From positions 1 to 64,000 of the forward strand of contig NZ_PAQR01000002.1 of NCBI RefSeq assembly GCF_002709775.1: a stretch of 64,000 nucleotides of DNA, given 5' to 3'. Of the stretch, positions 19,096-25,770 are shown one piece after another (within the stretch, counting starts at the first letter, position 1; each line of letters begins with the position of its first letter). A program made the translations under genes and the position numbers. The notes under the pieces were generated by a model. That model saw only the letters and a list, made by a program, of their open reading frames with translations. It ran no database searches and was not told where the DNA came from. This DNA is from Thalassospira sp. (GTDB lineage: Bacteria; Pseudomonadota; Alphaproteobacteria; Rhodospirillales; Thalassospiraceae).

Positions 19096-19314
19096 ATGCA
19101 AGTATCGAACACAATTGATTGCAACGGTTTGTCACCGGCCCCGACCCTTCTGCGGATCATGCAGGCACTGGTTGGCCGCGAAGACAGCGCATCGCCGCTT
19201 AATGTTCTGGTTGGGGCAGACTGCAATTGTGAACGTCTGGCGGACTCGCTTGGCGAACTGGCCGATGAGGTGCAGCTGGCAAGTGATGCAAAACAGTTTG
19301 CCCGCATCAACTGA
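19096..19314 (+). CDS. Small TusA/YedF-like protein lacking the catalytic Cys
   Basis: A 72-aa protein. The N-terminus IDCNGLSPAPTLLRIMQAL follows the pattern of TusA-family sulfur carriers (D-x-x-G-L-x-C-P-x-P then a helix), but the Cys-Pro motif is replaced by Ser-Pro and one residue is missing. Other cysteines occur at residue 9 and in GADCNCERLAD. The second half matches the beta-alpha layout of the family. A good AAGGAGAA site lies before the ATG. Longer in-frame extensions start at TTG and have no support. It lies about 290 nt before mmtN on the same strand. Family assignment is moderate; function unknown. Confidence 0.6.
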   Translation: MQVSNTIDCNGLSPAPTLLRIMQALVGREDSASPLNVLVGADCNCERLADSLGELADEVQLASDAKQFARIN

Positions 19315-19606
19315 TAGCGATTAACGGGCACGCCTTCGACCTGCCCACACCGCCGGCATGCCATTGCCGGCGCAACTCCCGCCCATGATGCTTATGGCAT
19401 CGCGTCGCGTAGCTGAGCGCGGCGAGAATAAAATAAAGCGCTGCGCATCGGCACAGGGGTGTGGATCACGGTAGCCCGCACCTTGCGGGTGGTGTGTCGC
19501 GCCAAAGCCATCTGGTTACCTTGTCACCGGGTCGTTTGGCGCATTTGACATGCTTGGCTTATGCCCGCGACCGGCTGATGCGACAGACGAAATAACAGGA
19601 AGCATT
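19315..19606. other. Leader region of mmtN
   Basis: 292 nt without a gene. It contains a GC-rich hairpin GCCGGCA / TGCCGGC at 19352-19371 without a T-tract, and further G+C-rich self-complementary stretches at 19440-19520. I did not recognise a known SAM or SAH riboswitch pattern. Confidence 0.4.
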
Positions 19607-20524
19607 ATGTTAGAAGATCCCGCCGACGAGAGCAGCGAGACACCCAGCCCATACGAAAACGATCCCGAGCGACCCGACTTTGCCTTTGATCCCGATGACC
19701 CCTGGACACAGACGTTTCAGGAAGGTCTTTCGCGCGCTAATCTTGCAGGCAAGACCGTTTATGAAGTCGGGGTCGGGACCGGCATCAATGTTGCCTTTAT
19801 CTTGCGAAACTGCGGTGCCAAGCGCGTTTATGGCAGCGACCTTGATCCCCGCCTTGTCGTTTTGGCAGAGCGCAACATCAAAAGCCTGTCGCCCGAACAT
19901 GCCAAACATTTCGAACCGGTCCATGGCAGCGTCAGCCTTGTCGATACCGACGAGGCGCGTGAAAAGGTTGCCAATACCGATGTGGTGATTGCCTGCATCC
20001 CGCAGGTGGGTGAGCCGGGCGACGAACGCCTGACCGCCTTTCGCGAGGCCCAGTCGATTGAGCTTGCCGAAGGCGCTGGCGACGAGGCCGAAGACCATAT
20101 CGCGCATTATTACCCCTGGAGCCTGTTTGACGAGTATCCTTATAACTCCGTCGGGCTGGGGCTCAATGAAGCATTGATGCGCCGCATTCGTGAACATGCG
20201 CCCAATGCCGAACTGGTGATGAATTTCGGCTGTCGCATCGGCACGGAGATCATCTGCGAATGCTTTGAAGCCAATGGCTATAAGCCCGAAAAGATCGCCT
20301 CGAAAATCGTGCTGCAGCATGCGGGCACCGATATTTCGTTCTTTGTGACCCTGGAAAAGGCACTGAGCGGAACCGGGCTTGAAAAGCAGCTAGTCTGTAA
20401 ATTCTATGCCGACCCGGAAGGCACGCAGCCGCTTTCAGCCACCAAGGCCCAGCAAATGATCAATAAGGATTCGAATGTGCCGCTCTATCACGAAGTGGCG
20501 GTGATTCGCGGCGTGCCGGTTTAA
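19607..20524 (+). CDS. mmtN: Probable methionine S-methyltransferase (MmtN-type)
   Basis: A 305-aa single-domain class I methyltransferase. Motif I is VYEVGVGTGINVAF (residues 51-64), with the SAM acid in YGSDLDPR. The motif IV position reads IACIPQVGEP (residues 128-137), matching the unusual GCIPQ seen in the methyltransferase domain of plant methionine S-methyltransferase. A Tyr-rich loop ending VGLGLNEALMRRI and then MNFGCRIGTEIICECFEANGY also parallel that enzyme (from memory). Bacterial MmtN makes S-methylmethionine, the first step of one DMSP route, and occurs in marine alphaproteobacteria. The start at 19607 has AGGA upstream. A strong terminator follows, so it is monocistronic or co-transcribed with the TusA-like gene. 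Confidence 0.75.
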   Translation: MLEDPADESSETPSPYENDPERPDFAFDPDDPWTQTFQEGLSRANLAGKTVYEVGVGTGINVAFILRNCGAKRVYGSDLDPRLVVLAERNIKSLSPEHAKHFEPVHGSVSLVDTDEAREKVANTDVVIACIPQVGEPGDERLTAFREAQSIELAEGAGDEAEDHIAHYYPWSLFDEYPYNSVGLGLNEALMRRIREHAPNAELVMNFGCRIGTEIICECFEANGYKPEKIASKIVLQHAGTDISFFVTLEKALSGTGLEKQLVCKFYADPEGTQPLSATKAQQMINKDSNVPLYHEVAVIRGVPV

Positions 20525-20553
20525 GACCAAGCAATATCCCGATCAGAAACAAC

Positions 20554-20586
20554 AACACCCCGTGACCGATGGTTACGGGGTGTTTT
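20554..20586. terminator. Bidirectional terminator after mmtN
   Basis: Hairpin AACACCCCGTGACC / GGTTACGGGGTGTT with a GAT loop and flanking A/T tracts. It separates the convergent mmtN (+) and TPR-methyltransferase (-) genes. Confidence 0.9.
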
Positions 20587-20615
20587 GTGTTTGGATCGCG
20601 TAAAAGCCGCCTTGA

Positions 20616-21590
20616 TTAATGCAGGATCTGACCCGATGCCTGATCGGGATCACCTGGCATGATCAGATCGCCGGCCATCAGGCCAAGGGCGTCAGTGGCG
20701 CGGGCAACAATAATCCGGCCTTCGACCGGGTTGCCCTTTTCCTGACGCAGGACACCCAGCGTATCGGACAAGACATCAAAGCCGCATTCTGCCAGCCATT
20801 CGCCAATCGCGCGCTGGTGATGGCGGAACCGCTGGCCGGGGCCAAGGTCAAACGGGAAGGCTTCGCCATGTTCGAGCGTGAAGACCAAAAGCGCGCCGGG
20901 CCGCATTCGTGCATGTGCAGCACGCAGGGCCGGTACCAGATCGCCAAGATAGTTCAAAACGTCTGCCGCAATCACCAGACTGTATTCCGTGCCCATTTCA
21001 GCCGGGATGTCGGTAATGTCACCGGCAACGAGCGTGCGATAAAGCCCCTTGGCGCGCGCCCGGTTGATCATGCGCGGTGACAGATCGATGCCGTCAATGG
21101 CATCGACGTGGCCCGCAAATACTTCGGCCACGAGACCCGTACCGCAGCCAAGATCAAGCACCTCAAGCGGGCGCAGCATGTCGGGCAAATGCGAACGCAG
21201 GGCTTCAAAAAGAAGCTCCGGCCCGCGATAGGCCAAACGATCCCGCAGGCTGATTTCAAAGCGCGGGGCATAATCGTCAAACAGCGCACGAACATAATCG
21301 GGCGGCAGACGATCACGAAGGGCGGCAGCACCCAGCAATGTCAGGCGGACTTCCGCCCCCATGCGATCCTTGGGATCAAGCATCAGATACTGACGGAAAG
21401 CTTCGATGGCGTTATCGGTTTCGCCGGCGCGTTCATAGATATCGCCCAGGGTAAAATGGGCTTCGTCCCATTCCCCGTCGGCTGCCAATGCAGCACGCGC
21501 AACATCAATTGCCGCGATGTAGTCGCCCTGCGATACCAATGCCAGTGCGACATCAAGCCGCCGACTGGCCGACACACGATCTTTGCTCAT
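20616..21590 (-). CDS. TPR-repeat SAM-dependent methyltransferase
   Basis: A 324-aa protein with two parts. Residues 10-75 form about two TPR-like helical repeats (AIDVARAALAADGEWDEAHF; ETDNAIEAFRQYLMLDP). Residues 125-300 form a class I methyltransferase with motif I VLDLGCGTGLVAEVF at 144-158, the acidic residue in DGIDLSPRM, and a motif IV-like VIAADVLNYLGDL. The substrate is unknown. The start codon lies 1 nt from the right-hand side of a MITE-like element, whose inverted repeat provides the only plausible ribosome-binding site (AGGTCC). The ancestral promoter, and possibly a few N-terminal codons, may have been displaced by the insertion. Confidence 0.85.
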   Translation of the reverse strand: MSKDRVSASRRLDVALALVSQGDYIAAIDVARAALAADGEWDEAHFTLGDIYERAGETDNAIEAFRQYLMLDPKDRMGAEVRLTLLGAAALRDRLPPDYVRALFDDYAPRFEISLRDRLAYRGPELLFEALRSHLPDMLRPLEVLDLGCGTGLVAEVFAGHVDAIDGIDLSPRMINRARAKGLYRTLVAGDITDIPAEMGTEYSLVIAADVLNYLGDLVPALRAAHARMRPGALLVFTLEHGEAFPFDLGPGQRFRHHQRAIGEWLAECGFDVLSDTLGVLRQEKGNPVEGRIIVARATDALGLMAGDLIMPGDPDQASGQILH

Positions 21591-21591
21591 C

Positions 21592-21615
21592 TTGGGTCAG
21601 GACCTGTCCATTTTG
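21592..21615. repeat. Left terminal inverted repeat of the MITE-like element
   Basis: 24 bp, perfectly complementary to 21834-21857. Read on the minus strand it carries AGGTCC about 9 nt before the ATG of the TPR-methyltransferase gene. Confidence 0.85.
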
Positions 21616-21833
21616 CTGCAATGGCAGCCGTTATGTTTGTGAAATCCAAGGAAAAGCCCGCAGAGCGGGTTGGCATCCCGGACAAGGGATTTGACGCAGG
21701 AGGTCGCAAACATAACGGCTGTCCTGCGGATCGCTCGGATCTGTACGGCAACTTTGTCGCAAAACCTTGAAAGATATGTATCTTCCTGCGGTTTTGCTTC
21801 GCGTATCCGTAAAGATCTGAGCGACCATTTCAA

Positions 21834-21857
21834 CAAAATGGACAGGTCCTGACCCAA
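21834..21857. repeat. Right terminal inverted repeat of the MITE-like element
   Basis: 24 bp, the exact reverse complement of 21592-21615. Confidence 0.85.
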
Positions 21858-22001
21858 CTGAGAAATCCGAAAAAAAGGGGGTTTGGGCGATGTGCCGAAA
21901 CCACAACCAAAGATAATGCTATATCTTCCTATTTTCGGAGTTTGGCAAGATAGATTAAATCATTTGAAATCAGCCTTTTAGCCGACCTCAAGGATTTTGC
22001 C

Positions 22002-22661
22002 TCAGGACAAAGCGGCCCTGGCATCAAGTGTGCGGCGAATCCATGGGATAAAACCATAGAGAAAGCGCGTAGTGGCCGGCATGAACCACGCCCCGTGGTG
22101 ATACATCGGATCAAGCGAGGTGACGATGAGATGACCGGCAAAGCTGGTCGTGTCTTCATAAAGCACCGACCGACCGTCCTTGTAATCCACAAGTGATCTG
22201 GCATGGGGCGGCACATCAAACAGATCATGCAGATGCCAACTGACATCGGCCTTGCCGAGATCGGCAAACATGTCGTGTTCGCGTGCCGCGATTTCGAGGC
22301 CAAGGTCCGCGCCCGGTTCCAGCCACCACCAGAAATTGGTTTCGACCTGCTCGCGCGATACATCGGGCAGCCATTTTTCCTGCTCCGTATCGCCCATGGC
22401 GACCACCATGCCACCGCGATCAAGGAATGCACGTATGCGCTTGGCGTGCGGTACGATGACCTCGGCCGGTGTGCGGCATGAAATGATCAGGCCAGCGGCA
22501 TCTGTCAGATCCTCGTCACGCAGATCGCGGATATAGATGACTTCATCGATATGCGGCGCAATCCGGGGATCCTCGAGCGTTGCCTTGTGATAGCCCATGC
22601 CGCCATCAAGGGCGATCAGCTTCGGGCGGGATGGATTTGAAGTATTCATGGCCGTGCTCAT
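22002..22661 (-). CDS. Unknown protein, ThuA/class I GATase-like fold (second of an overlapping pair)
   Basis: A 219-aa cytosolic protein I do not recognise by name. The layout resembles ThuA or GATase1-like proteins: an N-terminal strand IALDGGMGYHK, DAAGLIISCRTPAEV, then FLDRGGMVVAMGDTEQEKW (a beta strand and Gly-Gly turn as in YVEAGGGLV of ThuA). Trp-rich segments follow (ETNFWWWLEPG) and a basic C-terminus. No nucleophile-elbow Cys with a His-Glu partner is obvious, so enzymatic activity is uncertain. The start is fixed by AGGAGG and an ATGA overlap with the upstream gene's stop. The pair forms its own operon between the MITE and the PmpAB-type transporter. Confidence 0.8.
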   Translation of the reverse strand: MSTAMNTSNPSRPKLIALDGGMGYHKATLEDPRIAPHIDEVIYIRDLRDEDLTDAAGLIISCRTPAEVIVPHAKRIRAFLDRGGMVVAMGDTEQEKWLPDVSREQVETNFWWWLEPGADLGLEIAAREHDMFADLGKADVSWHLHDLFDVPPHARSLVDYKDGRSVLYEDTTSFAGHLIVTSLDPMYHHGAWFMPATTRFLYGFIPWIRRTLDARAALS

Positions 22662-23317
22662 ACCCGTTCCTCCTGCCTTGCTGTTGCCTGCACCTGAATT
22701 GTCAGCCATTTGGCAAAGTTCGGGGCAAGCCTGTCTGCCGTCGTGCCAACACCGGCCTGGGCAAAGGTCAGAAAATCATTTCCCGCGTGACAGATGATAA
22801 TCCCGCCTTCCGGGCGGTGCCAGATCCAGTCGATGGGGGCCTGCATCGGATCTTCATCCATCCCGTTGAGCAGCACGGCCCCATCGGGTGCCGGATTATG
22901 ACCGCGCCCCCAGAAACCGGCAACGCCACGACGGAATGTCAGATCTTCGTCGGTTACACCGTCAAACAGCGGGGGATCTGCCAATCGGGTAATCCTGAGC
23001 CCCGCCAGATTGCGTTTCGGGCGCGGGATGAATTCACCAACCCCGTCAATCACCGGATAGGCCATCGGGCCGCTCCAAAGCACAACACCGCCGCAATCAA
23101 GATAGCGCGCCAGCACATCCTTGTTGGCGAGCAAGAAGCGCAAATCGGCATGAATGGAAATCGCAAGGGCGGCATAACGCGTCAGATCAACATCGGGCAG
23201 CTCATATTGGCCGAGCCGTTCAAAAATCACCGGGGCGAAGCGGTCCCGATCGGCAAGTGACGGGGCCATTTTATCAGGCCCGATACAGGCAACATGGATG
23301 TTCTGATCCGGATGCAC
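22658..23317 (-). CDS. Unknown protein, ThuA/class I GATase-like fold (first of an overlapping pair)
   Basis: A protein of about 219 aa of unknown function. An N-terminal strand IHVACIGPDKM, then YAALAISIHADLRFLL, then VLARYLDCGGVVLWSGPMAYPVI place the same fold order as in its downstream neighbour, suggesting two subunits of one complex or an old duplication. Later segments contain FWGRGHNPAPDGAVLLNG and GIIICHAGNDFLTF. The start is uncertain: I favour GTG at 23317 after GGATAAAG; an upstream GTG at 23347 and an ATG at 23269 are alternatives. It overlaps the next gene by 4 nt (ATGA). Confidence 0.75.
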   Translation of the reverse strand: MHPDQNIHVACIGPDKMAPSLADRDRFAPVIFERLGQYELPDVDLTRYAALAISIHADLRFLLANKDVLARYLDCGGVVLWSGPMAYPVIDGVGEFIPRPKRNLAGLRITRLADPPLFDGVTDEDLTFRRGVAGFWGRGHNPAPDGAVLLNGMDEDPMQAPIDWIWHRPEGGIIICHAGNDFLTFAQAGVGTTADRLAPNFAKWLTIQVQATARQEERV

Positions 23318-23715
23318 GTTCTTTATCCGTCTTGTTGATGTTCGCACCCGATGCCGGGGGTCAAGCAGACCCGCCCAAACATTTGTCAGGGTCTTTCGGG
23401 GTTATCACCGGCACCCCCGAATTGCAATTTATTTTGCGAACCATTCGCATATTTAAACATCAAGATGGTCTGTTGTGTATTGGCAGGGAACGGTTACGCC
23501 ACGTCCAAAAGCCCGCCACTCTCTCAGAACGGCTTCAACCCTGCCTTGCAGGATCATCATCTTCTTATCTTGAATTCTGCCTTAGCATCCCCAGTTTAAA
23601 AATGTTCTGAAACAGCGCGCTATCTCAGCGTTCCCTTATGGATGAGACAAAAATTTATCGACGCCCATTGATAAAATTAATGCATTCTCATACATTAATA
23701 TAAATTTCGATTTCA
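23318..23715. other. Divergent regulatory region upstream of the PmpAB-type operon
   Basis: About 400 nt without a supportable gene. The last 100 nt, before the YeeE/YedE gene, are strongly A+T-rich and contain the inverted repeat at 23676-23699. The rest shows nothing recognisable. Confidence 0.5.
23676..23699. promoter_or_regulatory. Candidate operator of the PmpAB-type transporter operon
   Basis: Inverted repeat ATTAATG-n10-CATTAAT, 17 nt before the start codon. The YeeE/YedE pairs of alphaproteobacteria are often controlled by ArsR-type sulfide sensors (BigR/SqrR) that bind A+T-rich dyads of this kind; that link is inference, and no such regulator is adjacent. Confidence 0.4.
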
Positions 23716-24162
23716 ATGGATTGGATGATGGAAAACTTCACGCCGGTTTCCGCCCTGATTGGCGGCGGACTTATTGGTTTGGCCTCTGGCCTTTATCTTT
23801 TGCTCAATGGCCGGATTGCCGGTATCAGCGGCATTCTTGGCGGCTTGTTGACCCCGACCAAGGGTGGCTCGGCCGTGTTTGAACGCCTTGCCTTTGTCAT
23901 CGGTCTGGTTGTCGGTCCGTTCATTCTGATGAATGCCACCGAGATCGCAGCCCAGAGTGTTGTGACAAGCTCGCTTCCGGTGATCATTGTTGCCGGTCTT
24001 CTGGTCGGTCTTGGCACCACGATCGGCAGTGGCTGCACCAGTGGCCATGGCATTTGCGGCCTGTCGCGCTTTTCGCTGCGTTCGCTGGTTGCGACCCTGT
24101 CCTTCATGGCGGCTGGTTTTGTCACCGTCCTTGTCACCCGTCATCTGATGGGAGGCATGTAA
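23716..24162 (+). CDS. YeeE/YedE family transporter subunit (PmpA-type)
   Basis: A 148-aa membrane protein with about four hydrophobic segments. It carries the family signature GLGTTIGSGCTSGHGICGLSR (Cys in GSGCTSGHG), with FSLRSL after it. Full-length YeeE transports thiosulfate; here the transporter is split into two half-size genes, as in PmpA/PmpB pairs, which handle sulfur-containing ions. The stop overlaps the next ATG by one base (TAATG), so the two are coupled. Start choices within the first five codons (three Met) cannot be separated. A probable operator lies just upstream. Confidence 0.88.
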   Translation: MDWMMENFTPVSALIGGGLIGLASGLYLLLNGRIAGISGILGGLLTPTKGGSAVFERLAFVIGLVVGPFILMNATEIAAQSVVTSSLPVIIVAGLLVGLGTTIGSGCTSGHGICGLSRFSLRSLVATLSFMAAGFVTVLVTRHLMGGM

Positions 24163-24587
24163 TGCGTACGATTGTTTCCCTGATTTGCGGCATGATTTTC
24201 GGCTTTGGCCTTTATATTTCGGGTATGATTGACCCGCAGAAGGTCCTTGGCTTCCTTGATATCTGGGCGATTGCCGATGGTGGCTGGGACCCGAGCCTTG
24301 CCTTTGTCATGGGCGGTGGTCTGGCAGTTGCCATTCCGATCTTCCAGTTTGCCAAGAACCGTACCGAAGCTGTGTGTGGCGGTGAGATGAGCCTTCCGAC
24401 CAACCGTGCCATTACCACCAAACTGATCGCAGGCGGTCTTCTGTTCGGGACCGGTTGGGGTCTGGTCGGCTATTGCCCCGGTCCGGCCCTGAGTGCGCTG
24501 GCATTCGGACATACCGATACGATCATTTTTGTTGTGGCAATGATTGTCGGTATGGGCGGTGCCCGTGCGGCCGGTCTGAACAAATAA
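24162..24587 (+). CDS. YeeE/YedE family transporter subunit (PmpB-type, DUF6691)
   Basis: A 141-aa membrane protein, the second half of the split sulfur-compound transporter. It shows the partner signature FGFGLYISGMIDPQKVLGFLD near the N-terminus and GTGWGLVGYCPGPALSAL in the second half, with the conserved Cys in GYCPGP. The start is the ATG overlapping the stop of the first half; longer upstream frames are shadow. It probably forms a heteromeric channel with the preceding protein. No sulfur dioxygenase or rhodanese gene is adjacent. Confidence 0.88.
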   Translation: MRTIVSLICGMIFGFGLYISGMIDPQKVLGFLDIWAIADGGWDPSLAFVMGGGLAVAIPIFQFAKNRTEAVCGGEMSLPTNRAITTKLIAGGLLFGTGWGLVGYCPGPALSALAFGHTDTIIFVVAMIVGMGGARAAGLNK

Positions 24588-24820
24588 GCCCTAACCTATA
24601 ATCTGCTGCCGGTTTGGTCCCCCCGGCCTTTGGCCGCAGGTTTTGCAACCGCCCGTGTGTTCCACCGGGCGGTTTCGCATTTCCGGTCAAAATTTGGCTA
24701 AATTCTCGCAGCACCGGGCTTGTCTTTGGCGTTAAAATCCCATAACTGAGCTTCAGGGTCGATTATGTGACTGAGCTGTGACCCTTGTAGCGCCATATTG
24801 ACGTCCATAAAGGTTTCCAA

Positions 24821-25546
24821 ATGAAGATCGGCATTCTTGAGACCGGATTTGCCCCGGAAGAACTTCGCAGCGATTTCGCATCCTATCCCGGGATGCTTGA
24901 AAAGCTGCTTGGCGATGTTGACCCGAGCCTTGAGTTCGAAACCTGGACCGTCCTTGAAGACGTTTTCCCGGCCTCCATCGGCGATGCTGATGGCTGGGTG
25001 ATCATGGGTTCCAAGCATGGCGTTTACGAAAACACCCCGTGGATGATCCGCCTGCAGGAATTCCTGCGCAATGCAGTTGATGCCGGTCAGCCGGTCTTTG
25101 GCATCTGCTTTGGCCATCAGATCCTTGCAACCGCACTTGGTGGCAAGGTGATCAAGTCTGACAAGGGCTGGGGCGTTGGTGTGCATGAATATGCGGTCGA
25201 TGCCAGCAACAGCGACTGGCTTTCTGATAGCCCGGCGACCATCCGTATCAACGCCTTCCATCAGGATCAGGTTGTCGAACCGCCAAAAGGTGCAAGCGTT
25301 TGGGCAAGTTCGGATTTCTGCCCCTATGCCGGTTTGCAGTACGGACCCAATGCCGCGTCCATCCAGCCGCACCCAGAATTCATGAAACCTTATGAAACCG
25401 CACTTCTGCAGGCGCGCTATGATCTTATCCCGGATGATGTGCATGCTGCTGCCATGAAGTCGCTTGAAACGCCGATCACCAGCGTTGATTTCGCACGTTC
25501 AATCGTCAAATTCATGACCCGGAAGCGCATCAAATCGGCCGCCTGA
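24821..25546 (+). CDS. Class I glutamine amidotransferase (GMP synthase-like, stand-alone)
   Basis: A 241-aa protein with a complete GATase triad: nucleophile Cys96 in FGICFGHQILA, His184 and Glu186 in SIQPHPEF. The Gly-Gly oxyanion region is WVIMGSKHGVYE. Stand-alone proteins of this type are annotated as glutamine amidotransferases; the acceptor substrate is unknown (some family members act on gamma-glutamyl compounds). AAAGG precedes the ATG. It is followed by a good terminator and appears monocistronic. Confidence 0.9.
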   Translation: MKIGILETGFAPEELRSDFASYPGMLEKLLGDVDPSLEFETWTVLEDVFPASIGDADGWVIMGSKHGVYENTPWMIRLQEFLRNAVDAGQPVFGICFGHQILATALGGKVIKSDKGWGVGVHEYAVDASNSDWLSDSPATIRINAFHQDQVVEPPKGASVWASSDFCPYAGLQYGPNAASIQPHPEFMKPYETALLQARYDLIPDDVHAAAMKSLETPITSVDFARSIVKFMTRKRIKSAA

Positions 25547-25585
25547 TCCAGGACTGATTTCAGCCGCGTGCCGACATACAATTTC

Positions 25586-25616
25586 AAAAGCCATCAGTTT
25601 TGCTGATGGCTTTTTT
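25586..25616 (+). terminator. Terminator after the amidotransferase gene
   Basis: Hairpin AAAAGCCATCAG / CTGATGGCTTTT with a short loop and six T's following. Confidence 0.9.
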
Positions 25617-25770
25617 CGTGCCTGAACAGATAAAACACTTTATCAACCAAAGGTGTTGCATGATCCTGTCACAACAGGACTACGCCAAAAGGACATGATC
25701 GACCACAGAATGTCGACGCCCGATTGGACTGCGTGAGAGACGAGCGAATAAACAACGGGCACCTGAACCG

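Larger units (their letters stand above)
21592..21857. mobile_element. MITE-like element, 266 bp with 24-bp perfect terminal inverted repeats
   Basis: The two ends are perfect 24-bp inverted repeats (outer part GGGTCAGGACC). Inside are two large nested stem-loops: one with 14-bp arms at 21626-21639 / 21707-21720, and one with imperfect 18-nt arms at 21731-21748 / 21807-21824 enclosing GCAAAACC / GGTTTTGC. No protein is credible on either strand, so it is non-autonomous. No clear target-site duplication is seen. A related 12-nt end occurs at 35207. It lies directly upstream of the TPR-methyltransferase and supplies its Shine-Dalgarno. Confidence 0.8.

Noticed and set aside
19315-19606. SAM or SAH riboswitch upstream of mmtN
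   Set aside because: GC-rich hairpins exist but none of the known motif patterns could be matched by eye.
21597-21857. Open frames on both strands inside the MITE-like element
   Set aside because: They read through inverted repeats and stem-loops and match no transposase; the element looks non-coding.
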